Shown: in pieces, positions 1 through 7,960 of the stretch
Numbering within the stretch: the stretch's first letter is position 1
Layout: every line of letters begins with the position of its first letter
Source: DAOUJI01 sp965197415
GTDB lineage: Bacteria > Chloroflexota > Dehalococcoidia > Lucifugimonadales > JAGWBF01
Reading direction: 5' to 3'
Assembly (NCBI GenBank): GCA_965197415.1
Contig: OZ240207.1
Coordinates: forward strand, 1,922,001-1,986,000
Length of the DNA: 64,000 bases
Made by a program: the position numbers and the translations under genes
Notes under the pieces: model-generated
The model's database searches: none
What the model saw: the letters and a program-made list of their open reading frames with translations, nothing else
Told to the model about the DNA's origin: nothing

Positions 1-935
1 TCTTCGAGAGAGACGAGTATCCCGGCGGCCTGCTCACCCTTGGCATACCCGACTTCAAGCTGGACAAAGAAGTCGTGCGCCGCAGGATTCGTCTCATGGA
101 AGAGGAGGGCATAGTCTTCCGCACTGAAGCCCACGTGGGAGTCAACGTTCCCACGTCGGAGTTGGAGAAGTTCGACGCCGTATGCCTGGCCGGAGGTTCC
201 ACCAAGGCCCGGGACCTGGACATACCCGGCAGAAACCTGATGGGAGTCCATCTTGCAATGGAATTCCTGCCCCAGCAGAACCGGCTCAACGCAGGCCAGA
301 GTGTTCCCTCAGAAGAACGAATATCCGCCGAGGGAAAGCGGGTGGTGATTCTTGGCGGCGGAGACACCGGCGCCGACTGCCTGGGCACTTCCCACCGCCA
401 GGGCGCCGAAATCGTCCACCAGTTCGAGCTTCTGCCGGAGCCTCCCCCCGACCGGTCCTCAGACAACCCTTGGCCCCAATGGGGAAGAGTCCTCCGCACG
501 TCAGCCGCCCACGAAGAGGGCGGCGTACGGGACTACAGCATCATGACCAAGAGCTTTTCGGGCAGCAACGGGCACGTTGAGAAGCTCCACGGAGTACGAC
601 TGGAGTGGGCCCCCGGCGCCGATGGGCGCATGGCCATGAAGGAAGTGCCCGGCTCTGAGTTCGAAATAGAAACGGAGCTGGTGCTCCTGGCCCTGGGTTT
701 TCTTCACCCGGAGCACGAGGGCATGCTCAACGAGTTGGGTGTGGAGTTTGACGCTCGGGGCAACGTGAAGCTGGACTCCAACCGTATGACTTCCAGGCCC
801 GGCGTATTCGCCGCCGGAGACATGGCCAGAGGCCAGTCCCTGGTCGTCTGGGCTATAGCCGAGGGGCGCGAGACTGCCCACTATATGGACAGCTATCTCT
901 CCGGCGCCACACTCCTCCCCCGCTCCTTCAGGTAG
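1..935 (+). CDS. gltD: Glutamate synthase small subunit-type NAD(P) oxidoreductase, 3' part
   Basis: The reading frame is open from the window edge (first full codon at base 3), so the 5' end is missing; about 310 codons remain. The family passes electrons from NAD(P)H through FAD and Fe-S centres to the glutamate synthase large subunit. Visible hallmarks are PGGLLTLGIPDFKL near the edge, the second Rossmann motif VVILGGGDTGADC, the run PWPQWGRVLRTS followed by HEEGG, and the C-terminal FAD motif GVFAAGDMARGQSLVVWAI. A GTG at base 75 is only an internal valine codon. A typical GltD has roughly 480-500 residues, so the missing part would hold the N-terminal Fe-S domain and first FAD motif. A stand-alone GltD-like oxidoreductase cannot be excluded because the large subunit is not in view. 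Confidence 0.9.
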   Translation, partial: FERDEYPGGLLTLGIPDFKLDKEVVRRRIRLMEEEGIVFRTEAHVGVNVPTSELEKFDAVCLAGGSTKARDLDIPGRNLMGVHLAMEFLPQQNRLNAGQSVPSEERISAEGKRVVILGGGDTGADCLGTSHRQGAEIVHQFELLPEPPPDRSSDNPWPQWGRVLRTSAAHEEGGVRDYSIMTKSFSGSNGHVEKLHGVRLEWAPGADGRMAMKEVPGSEFEIETELVLLALGFLHPEHEGMLNELGVEFDARGNVKLDSNRMTSRPGVFAAGDMARGQSLVVWAIAEGRETAHYMDSYLSGATLLPRSFR

Positions 936-1014
936 GCCTACCAGACAATCGAACGTCCATCTCTTCGTACCCGGCTGGATAATGTCGGGAGGAGTGGGAA
1001 CCCAAGCCCCCAAC

Positions 1015-1044
1015 CACGTCTTTCCGGCGCAGGCCGGAATCCAG
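1015..1044. repeat. Short intergenic palindromic repeat, copy 1
   Basis: The segment reads CACGTCTTTCCGGCGCAGG then CCGGAATCCAG and contains the palindrome CCGG-CGCAGG-CCGG. A near-identical copy lies at 3087-3115 and a diverged one at 59723-59753. It sits between the convergent gltD-like gene and the NHL gene. Such elements are common between genes in bacteria; the function here is unknown. Confidence 0.6.
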
Positions 1045-1083
1045 AAGGTATGCACAGTGAACCGTAGCTTGCAATGCAACCTT

Positions 1084-1120
1084 CCCACCCCCATCCTAAC
1101 CTTCCCCTCTAGTGGGGAAG
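1084..1120 (-). repeat. Dispersed G/C-palindrome intergenic element, copy 1
   Basis: On the minus strand this reads as a short palindrome (CTTCCCC-ACTA-GAGGGGAAG) followed by a G-rich tail resembling GTTAGGATGGGGGTGGG. Related copies with the same palindrome-plus-tail layout occur at 11725-11760, 26259-26297 and 59663-59698, always between genes. Confidence 0.55.
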
Positions 1121-1158
1121 AGTATTCTCTGAATGTGAGAAGGTGAAGCCTAGGCCCG

Positions 1159-2067
1159 CTACTTCCGGTGGAGCTTGACCACTCGCCGGTCCCGTCCCCA
1201 GTCACCCGGGCGCACTACGTACACGTCCTTGTGGGAGTCCAGCCATATCCCGTGGCAGGAACGGTGGATTTCCGAACCCCAGCGGGCCAGCCGCTCCCCG
1301 TCCAAAGTCAGTACGCTCACCAGACCGGCGTTGTGCTCCGGCACGTAGGCGATGTCTTCGTCGTCCACGTATACCAGAGCGGCGCCGACCACCTCCGAGG
1401 GCCACGTGGTCAGGTATTCTCCGTCCTGAGTGAACACTTGAATCCGGTCATTCTCCCTGTCGGCGATGAGCACTCTACCCTGCTTGTCTACCCAGGCTCC
1501 GTGAGGAAGATTGAACTGACCCGGCCCGGTCCCCGGCTCGCCCCAGGACAGCAGCAACTCTCCCTCCGGTGAGAACTTGTGCACCTGGCAGTTGGCGTAC
1601 CCGTCGGCGATGAATATCTCGCCCGCATCGTTGAGGGCTATTCCCGCGGGTAGATTGAAGGGACCTCCGGCGTGGGTGACCTGCTTGTACGTGTCAGCGC
1701 CAAAGTTTTCCGGGTCTGCGCCGGTGTCCGAGCGGAACCCCTTGTCCCCGATGGTCATCAGGAGTTCCCCAGTGTCAGTGTACTTGTAGACCTGGCCGTG
1801 GTTCCGGTCCACCAGCCACACGTTGTCGTTCTTGTCCAGCAGGATCGCATGGGCGAATGCGATAATCCCAGAACCCCATGAGTAGAGGAAGTTCCCATGC
1901 CGGTCGAAGACCGCGATGGGATGGTCGGGGTCCCGGTTGAAGCAGAAGACCCGGTCCTGGGAATCAACGGAGACTGCGGCCGCCGGCATGTTCCAGCCCT
2001 CTGGAAGCTTGGCCCAGTCTTCCTCCACCTCGTACGTAAATCTGCCTTCGCCTACAGTTGTGACCAT
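1159..2067 (-). CDS. NHL-repeat beta-propeller protein
   Basis: A 302-residue protein built of NHL repeats; the recurring unit is visible as NLPAGIALNDAGEIFIADG, NLPHGAWVDKQGRVLIADR and similar blocks, each ending in a hydrophobic strand and a D-x-x-x-N/R turn. The family forms six-bladed propellers related to peptidyl-amidoglycolate lyase and SMP-30; members are often lyases, lactonases or binding scaffolds, so the substrate cannot be told from sequence. I chose the ATG at 2067 because AGGAGG lies 7 bases before it; an upstream in-frame start at 2118 has no such site. No signal peptide is seen. It follows the LLM oxidoreductase gene on the same strand after 57 bases and may be co-transcribed. 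Two other NHL proteins in the window sit beside DUF1800 genes. Confidence 0.85.
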   Translation of the reverse strand: MVTTVGEGRFTYEVEEDWAKLPEGWNMPAAAVSVDSQDRVFCFNRDPDHPIAVFDRHGNFLYSWGSGIIAFAHAILLDKNDNVWLVDRNHGQVYKYTDTGELLMTIGDKGFRSDTGADPENFGADTYKQVTHAGGPFNLPAGIALNDAGEIFIADGYANCQVHKFSPEGELLLSWGEPGTGPGQFNLPHGAWVDKQGRVLIADRENDRIQVFTQDGEYLTTWPSEVVGAALVYVDDEDIAYVPEHNAGLVSVLTLDGERLARWGSEIHRSCHGIWLDSHKDVYVVRPGDWGRDRRVVKLHRK

Positions 2068-2124
2068 GCCTCTGCCTCCTGTGCTTACTTTTAGGTTAGG
2101 AGCCCTTCCCCGGGCCAATAGGCG

Positions 2125-2967
2125 TTACAACACCTTCCGGGCAATGTCCTCCAGGAACTCGATGCACTCTTTCTCTGGGGCCATAGGCGTCCTGCAGGTT
2201 ACCCAATTGGCTCCGGCGTCCTCGTATGCTCTGATCAGTTCCCTGTCAGGGGACGAGCTGTATGCCACAACAGTGATGGACTCAGGGTCTCTGCCGGCCT
2301 CGGCGGCTAAACGGTCCAGCTCCTTGCGCCCCGCTTCTATTTCCGCTGGTGTGGCGCGCGTGGGCATCCAGCCGTCGCCCCAGGCGACTATCCGCTTGAA
2401 GACGTTGGGCGCTATGCTGCCGAGAAGGACAGGCGGGCCAGGCTTTTGGACCGGCTTGGGGTTGAAGCGGACGGCCGGGAAGTCGTAGTAGCGGCCATGA
2501 TGCTCAGCCTCTTCCTCGGTCCACAGGGTCCGCATGACCTCTATGGCCTCCCTTGTCTGGGTCCACCGGTGGTCAAAGTCCCCTCCCATTATCTCGGTCT
2601 CTTCGCGGAGCCATCCGGCGCCGATGCCGAAAATATAACGACCGCCTGAAAGAACGTCCAGGGTCGCTATCTGCTTGGCCAACAACAGAGGGTTGTGCTC
2701 CGGCACCAGGCAGATTCCCGTTCCCAACTTGATGCTTTTCGTCACTCCCGCGACACGGGCCAACGTGATGAAGGGGTCTGCTATCTGATCGTATCCCTCG
2801 GGGATGGCTCCGTCCGCGGAGCCAGGATAACGACTGTTGTTTTCCACCGGAATGATGGCGTGCTCCGGGACCCAGTAGGAGTCGAATCCCAACTCCTCTG
2901 CGCGTTTGCCGAGGACTGCGGGATCGACGGTGTAGGCGGTGGGAAAGTTGGATATTCCGATCTCCAT
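2125..2967 (-). CDS. LLM-class (luciferase-like) F420/flavin-dependent oxidoreductase
   Basis: A 280-residue TIM-barrel monooxygenase-like protein of the TIGR03619 type. Hallmarks are the N-terminal strand MEIGISNFP, the block GFDSYWVPEHA, the LGTGICLVPEHNPLLLAKQ strand-helix, then LSGGRYIFGIGAGWLREE, where the cofactor-binding glycine bulge sits. The family uses reduced flavin or F420 to oxidise or reduce small organic substrates; the substrate is unknown. The ATG at 2967 follows GGGAGGGG at good spacing. Expression probably starts at the promoter-like element at 3031-3059, which is duplicated upstream of the next minus-strand gene. The order Fe-ADH-like, LLM oxidoreductase, NHL protein on one strand suggests a small catabolic cluster. 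Confidence 0.9.
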   Translation of the reverse strand: MEIGISNFPTAYTVDPAVLGKRAEELGFDSYWVPEHAIIPVENNSRYPGSADGAIPEGYDQIADPFITLARVAGVTKSIKLGTGICLVPEHNPLLLAKQIATLDVLSGGRYIFGIGAGWLREETEIMGGDFDHRWTQTREAIEVMRTLWTEEEAEHHGRYYDFPAVRFNPKPVQKPGPPVLLGSIAPNVFKRIVAWGDGWMPTRATPAEIEAGRKELDRLAAEAGRDPESITVVAYSSSPDRELIRAYEDAGANWVTCRTPMAPEKECIEFLEDIARKVL

Positions 2968-3030
2968 GATCCCCTCCCGTCAGATGGGGCCGACAGTATC
3001 CATGTGTCGGCCCGGTAAGCAAGTGCGGCG

Positions 3031-3059
3031 AGTTTACCAAATGGCCGTAGGGCCTGCAA
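3031..3059 (-). promoter_or_regulatory. Duplicated promoter element, copy 1
   Basis: On the minus strand the sequence reads TTGCAG, 17 bases, TAAACT. It sits inside a block of about 54 bases (3008-3061) that recurs, mildly diverged, at 4391-4445 with the same TTGCRG-N17-TAAACT layout. Each copy precedes a minus-strand gene. I infer a shared promoter with possible regulator contacts in the conserved flanks (GCAAGTG and AGTTTACCAAA on the plus strand). Confidence 0.5.
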
Positions 3060-3086
3060 TCAAACCCTGACTGACCGCCTCATGTT

Positions 3087-3158
3087 CACGTCTTTTCGGC
3101 GCAGGCCGGAATCCAAATCCACAGCCCCTGGACTCCGGCCTCGCCGGAGTGACGATGG
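3087..3158. repeat. Short intergenic palindromic repeat, copy 2, with a second palindrome
   Basis: CACGTCTTTTCGGCGCAGG then CCGGAATCCA matches the element at 1015-1044 nearly base for base. It is followed by a second palindrome, CTCCGGCCTCGCCGGAG. It lies between the stop of the Fe-ADH-like gene and the promoter of the LLM oxidoreductase gene, so it may act as a transcription-end structure. Confidence 0.55.
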
Positions 3159-3183
3159 GGGGCCGCATCCGTTTCCATCCCAC

Positions 3184-4368
3184 TCAGTAGGCGGCGCGGA
3201 GGACCTCCATGATTGGCCCAGCATCCCGGACGGGCTTCGGGTTCGTGCTAAGGCTGCGGTCGTGCAGGGTGGCGGCTGCGATGTATTCCAGACCCTCTTC
3301 GGGGACTCCGGCTTCACGGAGGGTGCGGGGCAGCCCAAGTTCCCGGCATAGCCCGTCCACAGCGTCGGCTGCGGCCAGACCCGCCTCCTCGTCGGTCATA
3401 CTGCTGTTCGCAACGCCTATGGCCTCGGCGATCAAACGCTGCCGGTCGGCGCAGGCGTCCAGGTTATACCGCATGGTGTGGGGCAGCAAGATTCCGTTTG
3501 CTTCGCCGTGGGGCACTCCGTACAGTCCGCCGACGTGATGGCACGTGGCGGTGTTCAGACCCATTCCGCCGAAAGACGCCAGAGACGCCATGGCACAGGC
3601 CGTCTTGGTCGTCAACAGAGTGTCTATGTCTCCGTCCTTGCAGTGAGGCAAGTTCTCGAACAACAGCCGTATGGCGTGGAGCGCCATGCCGTCGCCTATG
3701 GGGTTGTGGCCCGTGGAGTAGACCGTCTCGATGGCGATGCGCAGCTGCCCGATGGCGGTGGAGGTGAGGATTCGCAGGGGCGTGGTGGCCAGCGCCTGGC
3801 CGTCGATGATCACGGTGCGGTGGGTGACGCCCTCCCCGGCGATTATGAGCTTTCGGCCCAGCTTGTGGTCGGTGATTCCGCCGCCGCCCCGGCTGAACTC
3901 CGCGCAGCCCATCGTCGTCGGCACGCTGAGGATGGGCAGCTTGGGCGACGGCGTAGGAGGCACGGTGATGCGGTCCGGAGGCTCGAAGATTATTTCGTAG
4001 TCGTGGATATCACCGCCCTCAGCCAGCAGAGTTGCAATGGCCTTGGTGGTGTCATGGGTGCTTCCGCCGCCAACGCTGATAAAAACGTCGGGCTGCAGCT
4101 CTTTGGCCATCTCGACACCCCGTTCTACCGTTTCCACCGGCGAGTGGGGCGCAACCCCAGAGTAGACGCCGACGCAGCGGGAGCCCAAGGCTTCCTGCAC
4201 CCTGGGAACGACGTCGCAGGAAGCGAGGATCGTGGGGCCGCAGGTAATCATGGCCCGGCCTGGTCCAAGCGCATCCACCGTTTCCGGCAGCGCGTTTATG
4301 GCCGTTTCAGAGCAGACGATATCCTGGCGCAAGGGGTTGTAGCGGTATTGCAGCGGGTTGTCAGGCAT
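3184..4368 (-). CDS. Iron-containing alcohol dehydrogenase / maleylacetate reductase-like protein
   Basis: A 394-residue group III dehydrogenase-like protein. The NAD-binding loop ISVGGGSTHDTTKA is clear, followed by the conserved PTTMGCAEFS and, later, GLYGVPHGEANGILLPHTMRYN with the two C-terminal metal-ligand histidines. Oddly, the place where the family has D-A-L-x-H-A-I-E reads IGQLRIAIE, so the aspartate and the first histidine ligand are replaced by Gly and Ile. The family reduces ketones or maleylacetate, or oxidises alcohols, with NAD(P). With half the metal site gone, a metal-free maleylacetate-reductase-like chemistry or another role is possible. The ATG at 4368 follows GAGGAAAAAG on the minus strand. 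Its promoter element at 4415-4443 duplicates that of the LLM oxidoreductase downstream. Confidence 0.85.
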   Translation of the reverse strand: MPDNPLQYRYNPLRQDIVCSETAINALPETVDALGPGRAMITCGPTILASCDVVPRVQEALGSRCVGVYSGVAPHSPVETVERGVEMAKELQPDVFISVGGGSTHDTTKAIATLLAEGGDIHDYEIIFEPPDRITVPPTPSPKLPILSVPTTMGCAEFSRGGGGITDHKLGRKLIIAGEGVTHRTVIIDGQALATTPLRILTSTAIGQLRIAIETVYSTGHNPIGDGMALHAIRLLFENLPHCKDGDIDTLLTTKTACAMASLASFGGMGLNTATCHHVGGLYGVPHGEANGILLPHTMRYNLDACADRQRLIAEAIGVANSSMTDEEAGLAAADAVDGLCRELGLPRTLREAGVPEEGLEYIAAATLHDRSLSTNPKPVRDAGPIMEVLRAAY

Positions 4369-4414
4369 CTTTTTCCTCGCGTGGGGCCGCCCGGCCCTAT
4401 GAGCAAGTGGAGCG

Positions 4415-4443
4415 AGTTTACCAAACGTCCGCTAGGCCCGCAA
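4415..4443 (-). promoter_or_regulatory. Duplicated promoter element, copy 2
   Basis: TTGCGG, 17 bases, TAAACT on the minus strand, inside the repeat block 4391-4445. It drives the Fe-ADH-like gene and lies back to back with the plus-strand promoter at 4487-4515, so the two flanking genes are divergently transcribed from one short region. Confidence 0.5.
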
Positions 4444-4486
4444 TCTGGAACAGAGTCTGCCGGGCGCAGCCTCACGCCTGCTCAAG

Positions 4487-4515
4487 TTGACACCTTTGCG
4501 GTCATTGCTTATCCT
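4487..4515 (+). promoter_or_regulatory. Sigma70-like promoter of the first reductive-dehalogenase-like gene
   Basis: TTGACA (4487-4492), spacer of 17 bases, TATCCT (4510-4515). The predicted start lies about 90 bases before the ATG at 4612. The -35 is perfect and the -10 matches 4 of 6 positions. Confidence 0.6.
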
Positions 4516-4611
4516 ACTCACATTCATTGAGAAAGTAGGCATAGTGCGCGCCGCAACAGCAGCGCCGCTTGCGCCAAACACACCCAGGCGTCAAAGCTCT
4601 AGGAGGAAGGC

Positions 4612-5904
4612 ATGTTGAAGGAAGTCGGCCACACCGTAACCCACCCCGGCAAGGGAGCAAACGATCCGCCTATCACCATCGACGTGCCGAAGGACCTGGT
4701 GACCGAGCCGGGTGTCCCGACCAGGGATGAAGACGTTTCCTTCTACTCCAGGGACTACCCCCTGGAAATGCTGACATTGACTGAAAGCGCCTCTTTCGAC
4801 TGGCTCCGGGAGCAGCGAAAGAACAACCCGCCTGAAGTCTTAAAGCACTACGAAGACCACCGCGCGGCTATGGTTCCCATCGCCGAATACGTCCAGTCGA
4901 CCAAGAACCTGGAACCCACCGGAGAAGCCACAGGAGAGGACGTAACCGAGCTGTTAAGGGCAAAAGCCAAGGAACTGGGATACGGCGAGGTGGGATTCAC
5001 CAGATTTGACCACCGCTACCTCTACGTCAGCCAGAAGAGGAACCTGCGCTACGACCTGCCAAACGTGATATGCCTGGCATACGAGCAGGACTACGCCAAG
5101 AGCCAGACCACTCCCAGCCTTCAATCGGAGGAAACCCACGAGGGCGTCTATGAGATAATGGGCGACCTCACAATCCAGCTCGTAGACTACATCAGGTCCC
5201 TGGGATACCGCGCTCAGGTCAACGGCCCCACCGTCTCCCTGGCTCCAGTCATACCCTTCTTTGTGGCGGCCGGCCTGGGCCAGCTGGGCGCCAACGGCCA
5301 GCTTCTGTCTCCCCACTTCGGGTCTTGGGCGCGGCTGCAGCTGATTCACACCAACGCTAACGTCACCTACGACCAGCCCAAGGACTTCGGCCTCCACGCC
5401 TTCTGCCAGATATGCCTGGTATGCGTGAACAGATGCCCCGGTCGGGCGCTCCAGCGTGAAAAGATATGGTACCGAGGCATCGAAAAGAACAAGGTCACCT
5501 TCAAGCGCTGTCAGCCCATCGTGGCCAAGTACCTGGCCTGCGGGGTCTGCATGAAGGTCTGCCCCATCGGAGCCTACGGCGTGAAGGCTGTCATGGACCA
5601 CTACCTCCAGACGGGCGAAGTGCTGGGCAAGGGAACGCACAACCTGGAGGGATACAGCCTGCCGGGCATGGACTACTACGGACCCGATGAGATGCCCCGC
5701 TTCACGGCCGATGACTTCAAGATGCCCCAGGGACGTTCCGAGGACTGGATGCTCATTGAGTTCCGGGACCGCTACATGGAGGTCAAGGACGACCCCACAG
5801 TGGACAAGAACGACCTGTGGAAAGAGTTCCGCGACAGGGTCGAGGACTCGGTGTACAGGACCTTCGCCACCACGATGGCCACCGACGACGGCCAGCGGAT
5901 ATAG
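4612..5904 (+). CDS. Reductive-dehalogenase-like bis-[4Fe-4S] protein (copy 1)
   Basis: A 430-residue soluble protein. Residues about 110-280 resemble the corrinoid/catalytic core of RdhA and QueG-type enzymes (block VIPFFVAAGLGQLGANGQLL, then SPHFGSWARLQLIHT). Two ferredoxin-like clusters follow: C265-x2-C268-x2-C271-x3-C275-P, and C300 with C310-x2-C313-x3-C317-P, the RdhA arrangement. There is no twin-arginine signal, and no small RdhB-type membrane anchor gene is adjacent, unlike respiratory RdhA. The protein would therefore be cytoplasmic and catabolic or assimilatory; actual dehalogenation is not shown by the sequence. The start at 4612 has GGAGGAAGGC just before it. A close paralog lies at 45502-46818, also under its own TTGAC-type promoter. 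Confidence 0.8.
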   Translation: MLKEVGHTVTHPGKGANDPPITIDVPKDLVTEPGVPTRDEDVSFYSRDYPLEMLTLTESASFDWLREQRKNNPPEVLKHYEDHRAAMVPIAEYVQSTKNLEPTGEATGEDVTELLRAKAKELGYGEVGFTRFDHRYLYVSQKRNLRYDLPNVICLAYEQDYAKSQTTPSLQSEETHEGVYEIMGDLTIQLVDYIRSLGYRAQVNGPTVSLAPVIPFFVAAGLGQLGANGQLLSPHFGSWARLQLIHTNANVTYDQPKDFGLHAFCQICLVCVNRCPGRALQREKIWYRGIEKNKVTFKRCQPIVAKYLACGVCMKVCPIGAYGVKAVMDHYLQTGEVLGKGTHNLEGYSLPGMDYYGPDEMPRFTADDFKMPQGRSEDWMLIEFRDRYMEVKDDPTVDKNDLWKEFRDRVEDSVYRTFATTMATDDGQRI

Positions 5905-6037
5905 TCCGCTAGGGCTAGCGCCGGGGCTGGCTCTCCCACAGAGCCGCCGCTTCCTCCCGAAGCGTTCGGGTTGCCGCTCAGGCGGTTTATGACGCCTGTC
6001 CCGTTTACATGAACGCTATACAGAAGAGGCCCCGCCG

Positions 6038-6382
6038 ATGGTATCGCATGACCATGACATCATGCCGTTGATTGCCGAGGCTCCCTGGCGCGAGGCTGTT
6101 ACGTATAGGGACACGTGGCCCCACGAGTACGTGGTGGTCAAGAGGGACGGCCAACAGGCGCTTCTGGCCGCATTCTGTGAGCGCATCCAGCGGGGAGAGG
6201 GCGTCGAGGGCAGTTTCTTCGGCCACCGGAAAAAGTACCTCTTCCTGGGCGGCCACAAATATTGGACGGAGACGGACTGCCCCGACATAGACCTAAACGC
6301 CGACGACTACGTTCTGAACCGCGCCCTGCTTTACAGAGACCGCCGCGATTTCGAAATCCGCCCCGGTGACACCGGTGTGTGA
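6038..6382 (+). CDS. Small conserved hypothetical protein paired with a DUF4268 gene
   Basis: A 114-residue soluble protein rich in aromatic and charged residues (for example WREAVTYRDTWPHEYVVVKR and GSFFGHRKKYLFLGGHKYW). I do not recognise a named domain. It ends 15 bases before the DUF4268 gene, so the two are probably one transcript, and I recall similar small proteins next to DUF4268 genes elsewhere. The start could be the ATG at 6038 or the one at 6062; neither has a strong ribosome-binding site. A partner or accessory role for the DUF4268 protein is an inference from the pairing. Confidence 0.7.
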   Translation: MVSHDHDIMPLIAEAPWREAVTYRDTWPHEYVVVKRDGQQALLAAFCERIQRGEGVEGSFFGHRKKYLFLGGHKYWTETDCPDIDLNADDYVLNRALLYRDRRDFEIRPGDTGV

Positions 6383-6397
6383 GGAGGACAGCTCACT

Positions 6398-7381
6398 TTG
6401 GCCGAGCACGAAGAAGGCATCGAGCAAGTTGACGTCCGGACCCGGTGGCCGCACGAAGCGTTGGACTTCACGCGCTGGCTGTCCGATAACCTTCACCTCC
6501 TGGGCGCCGAACTTGGCATGAATCTTGAACTGGTCCAGACGGAATACCCGATTGGCCCGTTCTCCCTCGATATTCTGGCGAGAGAGCTCGACGAGGGCGT
6601 GAATGTGGCCATCGAGAACCAACTGGAATGGACCGACCACAGCCATCTAGGCCAGACGCTCACCTACGCCGCTGGATGCGACGCCCAGGTTGCAATATGG
6701 GTTGCGCCCGAGTTCACGTATGAACACGCCGAAGCGCTCCACCGACTCAACGAGTGGACGACGGACGGAATCAGGTTCTACGGCGTGAAGGTCGAGATCG
6801 TCAAGAAGTCGGGCGATTCGCCCCCGGAGCCTAGGCTCCGCAAGGTCGTGTACCCCGGCGGCTGGGACAGGGAGATTACACTCCAATCGGGCGAGATGCC
6901 GTCCCACATCCGGGAGCACCACGACTTCTTCCAGCCCCTGACCGCTGAGTTGTTGCGAAGGGGCTTTGCCGAACGATCCACCCAGTACTTCGACTTCACC
7001 GGTCGGTTCTTCCCCTCTTGGTTCGACAAAGACACCGGTTACGCGGTCAGCTTCTGGAAGAACAACGCATGGGTATCTCTACATGTTCGAACGTGGGACA
7101 GCATCGAGCGAAACAATCGGATATTTGACGAACTGCAAAAGGCCAAGTCCGATATCGAAAAGTCCATCGACGCAGAATGGGAATGGCACAGATTCGAACC
7201 CAACTCCTTCTTCACCGTAAATATAAGAAAAGAGGGTTCCATAGACGATCCGCCGGAGAAGCTGGAGGAGACCAAGGCATGGATGCTCGACCTCCTACCC
7301 AAGTTCAAGGAAGTCTTCGACCAGCGCGTGGCCCATATCCTCAGCGAGTCGCAGGGGTGGAACGACAGGCGGAAGTCCTAG
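6398..7381 (+). CDS. DUF4268 protein with N-terminal PD-(D/E)XK-like nuclease fold
   Basis: A 327-residue protein. The N-terminal half carries a nuclease-like core: GPFSLDILARE, then VAIENQLEWTDHSHLGQTL, with Asp and Glu at the PD-(D/E)XK positions and Gln in place of the usual Lys. The C-terminal half (about residues 200-310) is the DUF4268 region with FTGRFFPSWFDKDTGYAVSF and ending in a helix before FKEVFDQRV. Such proteins appear as solitary genes or in defence and restriction-like contexts, but the substrate is unknown. The start is a TTG at 6398 preceded by GAGGACAG, 15 bases after the previous gene. Nothing suggests truncation. Confidence 0.8.
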   Translation: MAEHEEGIEQVDVRTRWPHEALDFTRWLSDNLHLLGAELGMNLELVQTEYPIGPFSLDILARELDEGVNVAIENQLEWTDHSHLGQTLTYAAGCDAQVAIWVAPEFTYEHAEALHRLNEWTTDGIRFYGVKVEIVKKSGDSPPEPRLRKVVYPGGWDREITLQSGEMPSHIREHHDFFQPLTAELLRRGFAERSTQYFDFTGRFFPSWFDKDTGYAVSFWKNNAWVSLHVRTWDSIERNNRIFDELQKAKSDIEKSIDAEWEWHRFEPNSFFTVNIRKEGSIDDPPEKLEETKAWMLDLLPKFKEVFDQRVAHILSESQGWNDRRKS

Positions 7382-7553
7382 AGGCCCAGGGCTGCAACAA
7401 GCTCGGAACCTGTTACTCTCCGTTGCGTCGTTTGACACAGTTGCAATCCTAACGTCGCTGCGCCCTAGCTGCACACAACGTCTGACTGGACTAAAATATA
7501 TTGAGATGTCCTGTTAGGCAGGAATTGAGGAGAAATAAGTCTTCACAATAAGA

Positions 7554-7844
7554 GTGAGCACAACATACGCCAAGGCACGGCTGTCAGCATTGGCCGCTGA
7601 GGTGGCCAATGGAGGTCAGCGCGTTGTCATAGAGCGACGGAGCGAGCCGCTGGCTGCGCTGGTGAGTTTAGGCGACCTGGAGCGGTTGGAGGCGGACGGG
7701 CCAACTTCCCAACGGCCTCAGGGAGCCTTAGCGTTGGCTGGTGCTTGGCGTGAACTGGATGATGAAGTCATGGAGTCGTTAGTTGAGAACATTTATGCCC
7801 AGCGGGAGAAAGACTCGGGCCGTGAGATTAATCTCGAGGCCTGA
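7554..7844 (+). CDS. Phd/YefM-type antitoxin (orphan)
   Basis: A 96-residue protein with the Phd/YefM layout: N-terminal DNA-binding part AKARLSALAAEVANGGQRVV, then IERRSEPLAALVSLGDLERLE, and a C-terminal toxin-binding tail. Antitoxins of this class repress their own operon and neutralise a partner toxin. The usable start is GTG at 7554. Homologs normally begin M-K-T-I-x-V-S, and the in-frame upstream codons from 7539 read VFTIRVS, with GTC at the expected start position and GAGGAG just before it. So the original start codon may have been lost. The stop overlaps the place where a toxin gene would begin (TGAGTG), but no intact toxin follows; see the possible remnant at 7842-7960. Confidence 0.7.
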   Translation: MSTTYAKARLSALAAEVANGGQRVVIERRSEPLAALVSLGDLERLEADGPTSQRPQGALALAGAWRELDDEVMESLVENIYAQREKDSGREINLEA

Positions 7845-7960
7845 GTGCGTCCTCTACGGACACCCTGAGCAATCGTCTCAAACAGACTCCTTCACCGCAT
7901 AGATCGCTAAACAGGCGTCAGTGCCGCCTGTTGGACTTGCCTGCACCGACCTCGCGTCAG
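7842..7960 (+). pseudogene. Possible remnant of a VapC/PIN toxin
   Basis: Directly after the antitoxin stop the sequence GTGCGTCCTCTACGG starts like a PIN toxin (V-R-P-L), and the next frame reads STDTLSNRLKQTPSP, which resembles the start of VapC toxins (L-L-D-T-D-T-L-S-N-L-L-K). The two parts are out of frame and stops follow. I read this as the decayed first 20 or so codons of a toxin whose remainder has been lost; the match is short and could be chance. Confidence 0.35.

Noticed and set aside
501..1205. Minus-strand ORF of 234 codons opposite gltD
   Set aside because: It mirrors the gltD coding strand and a palindromic repeat, has no ribosome-binding site and no protein-like blocks.
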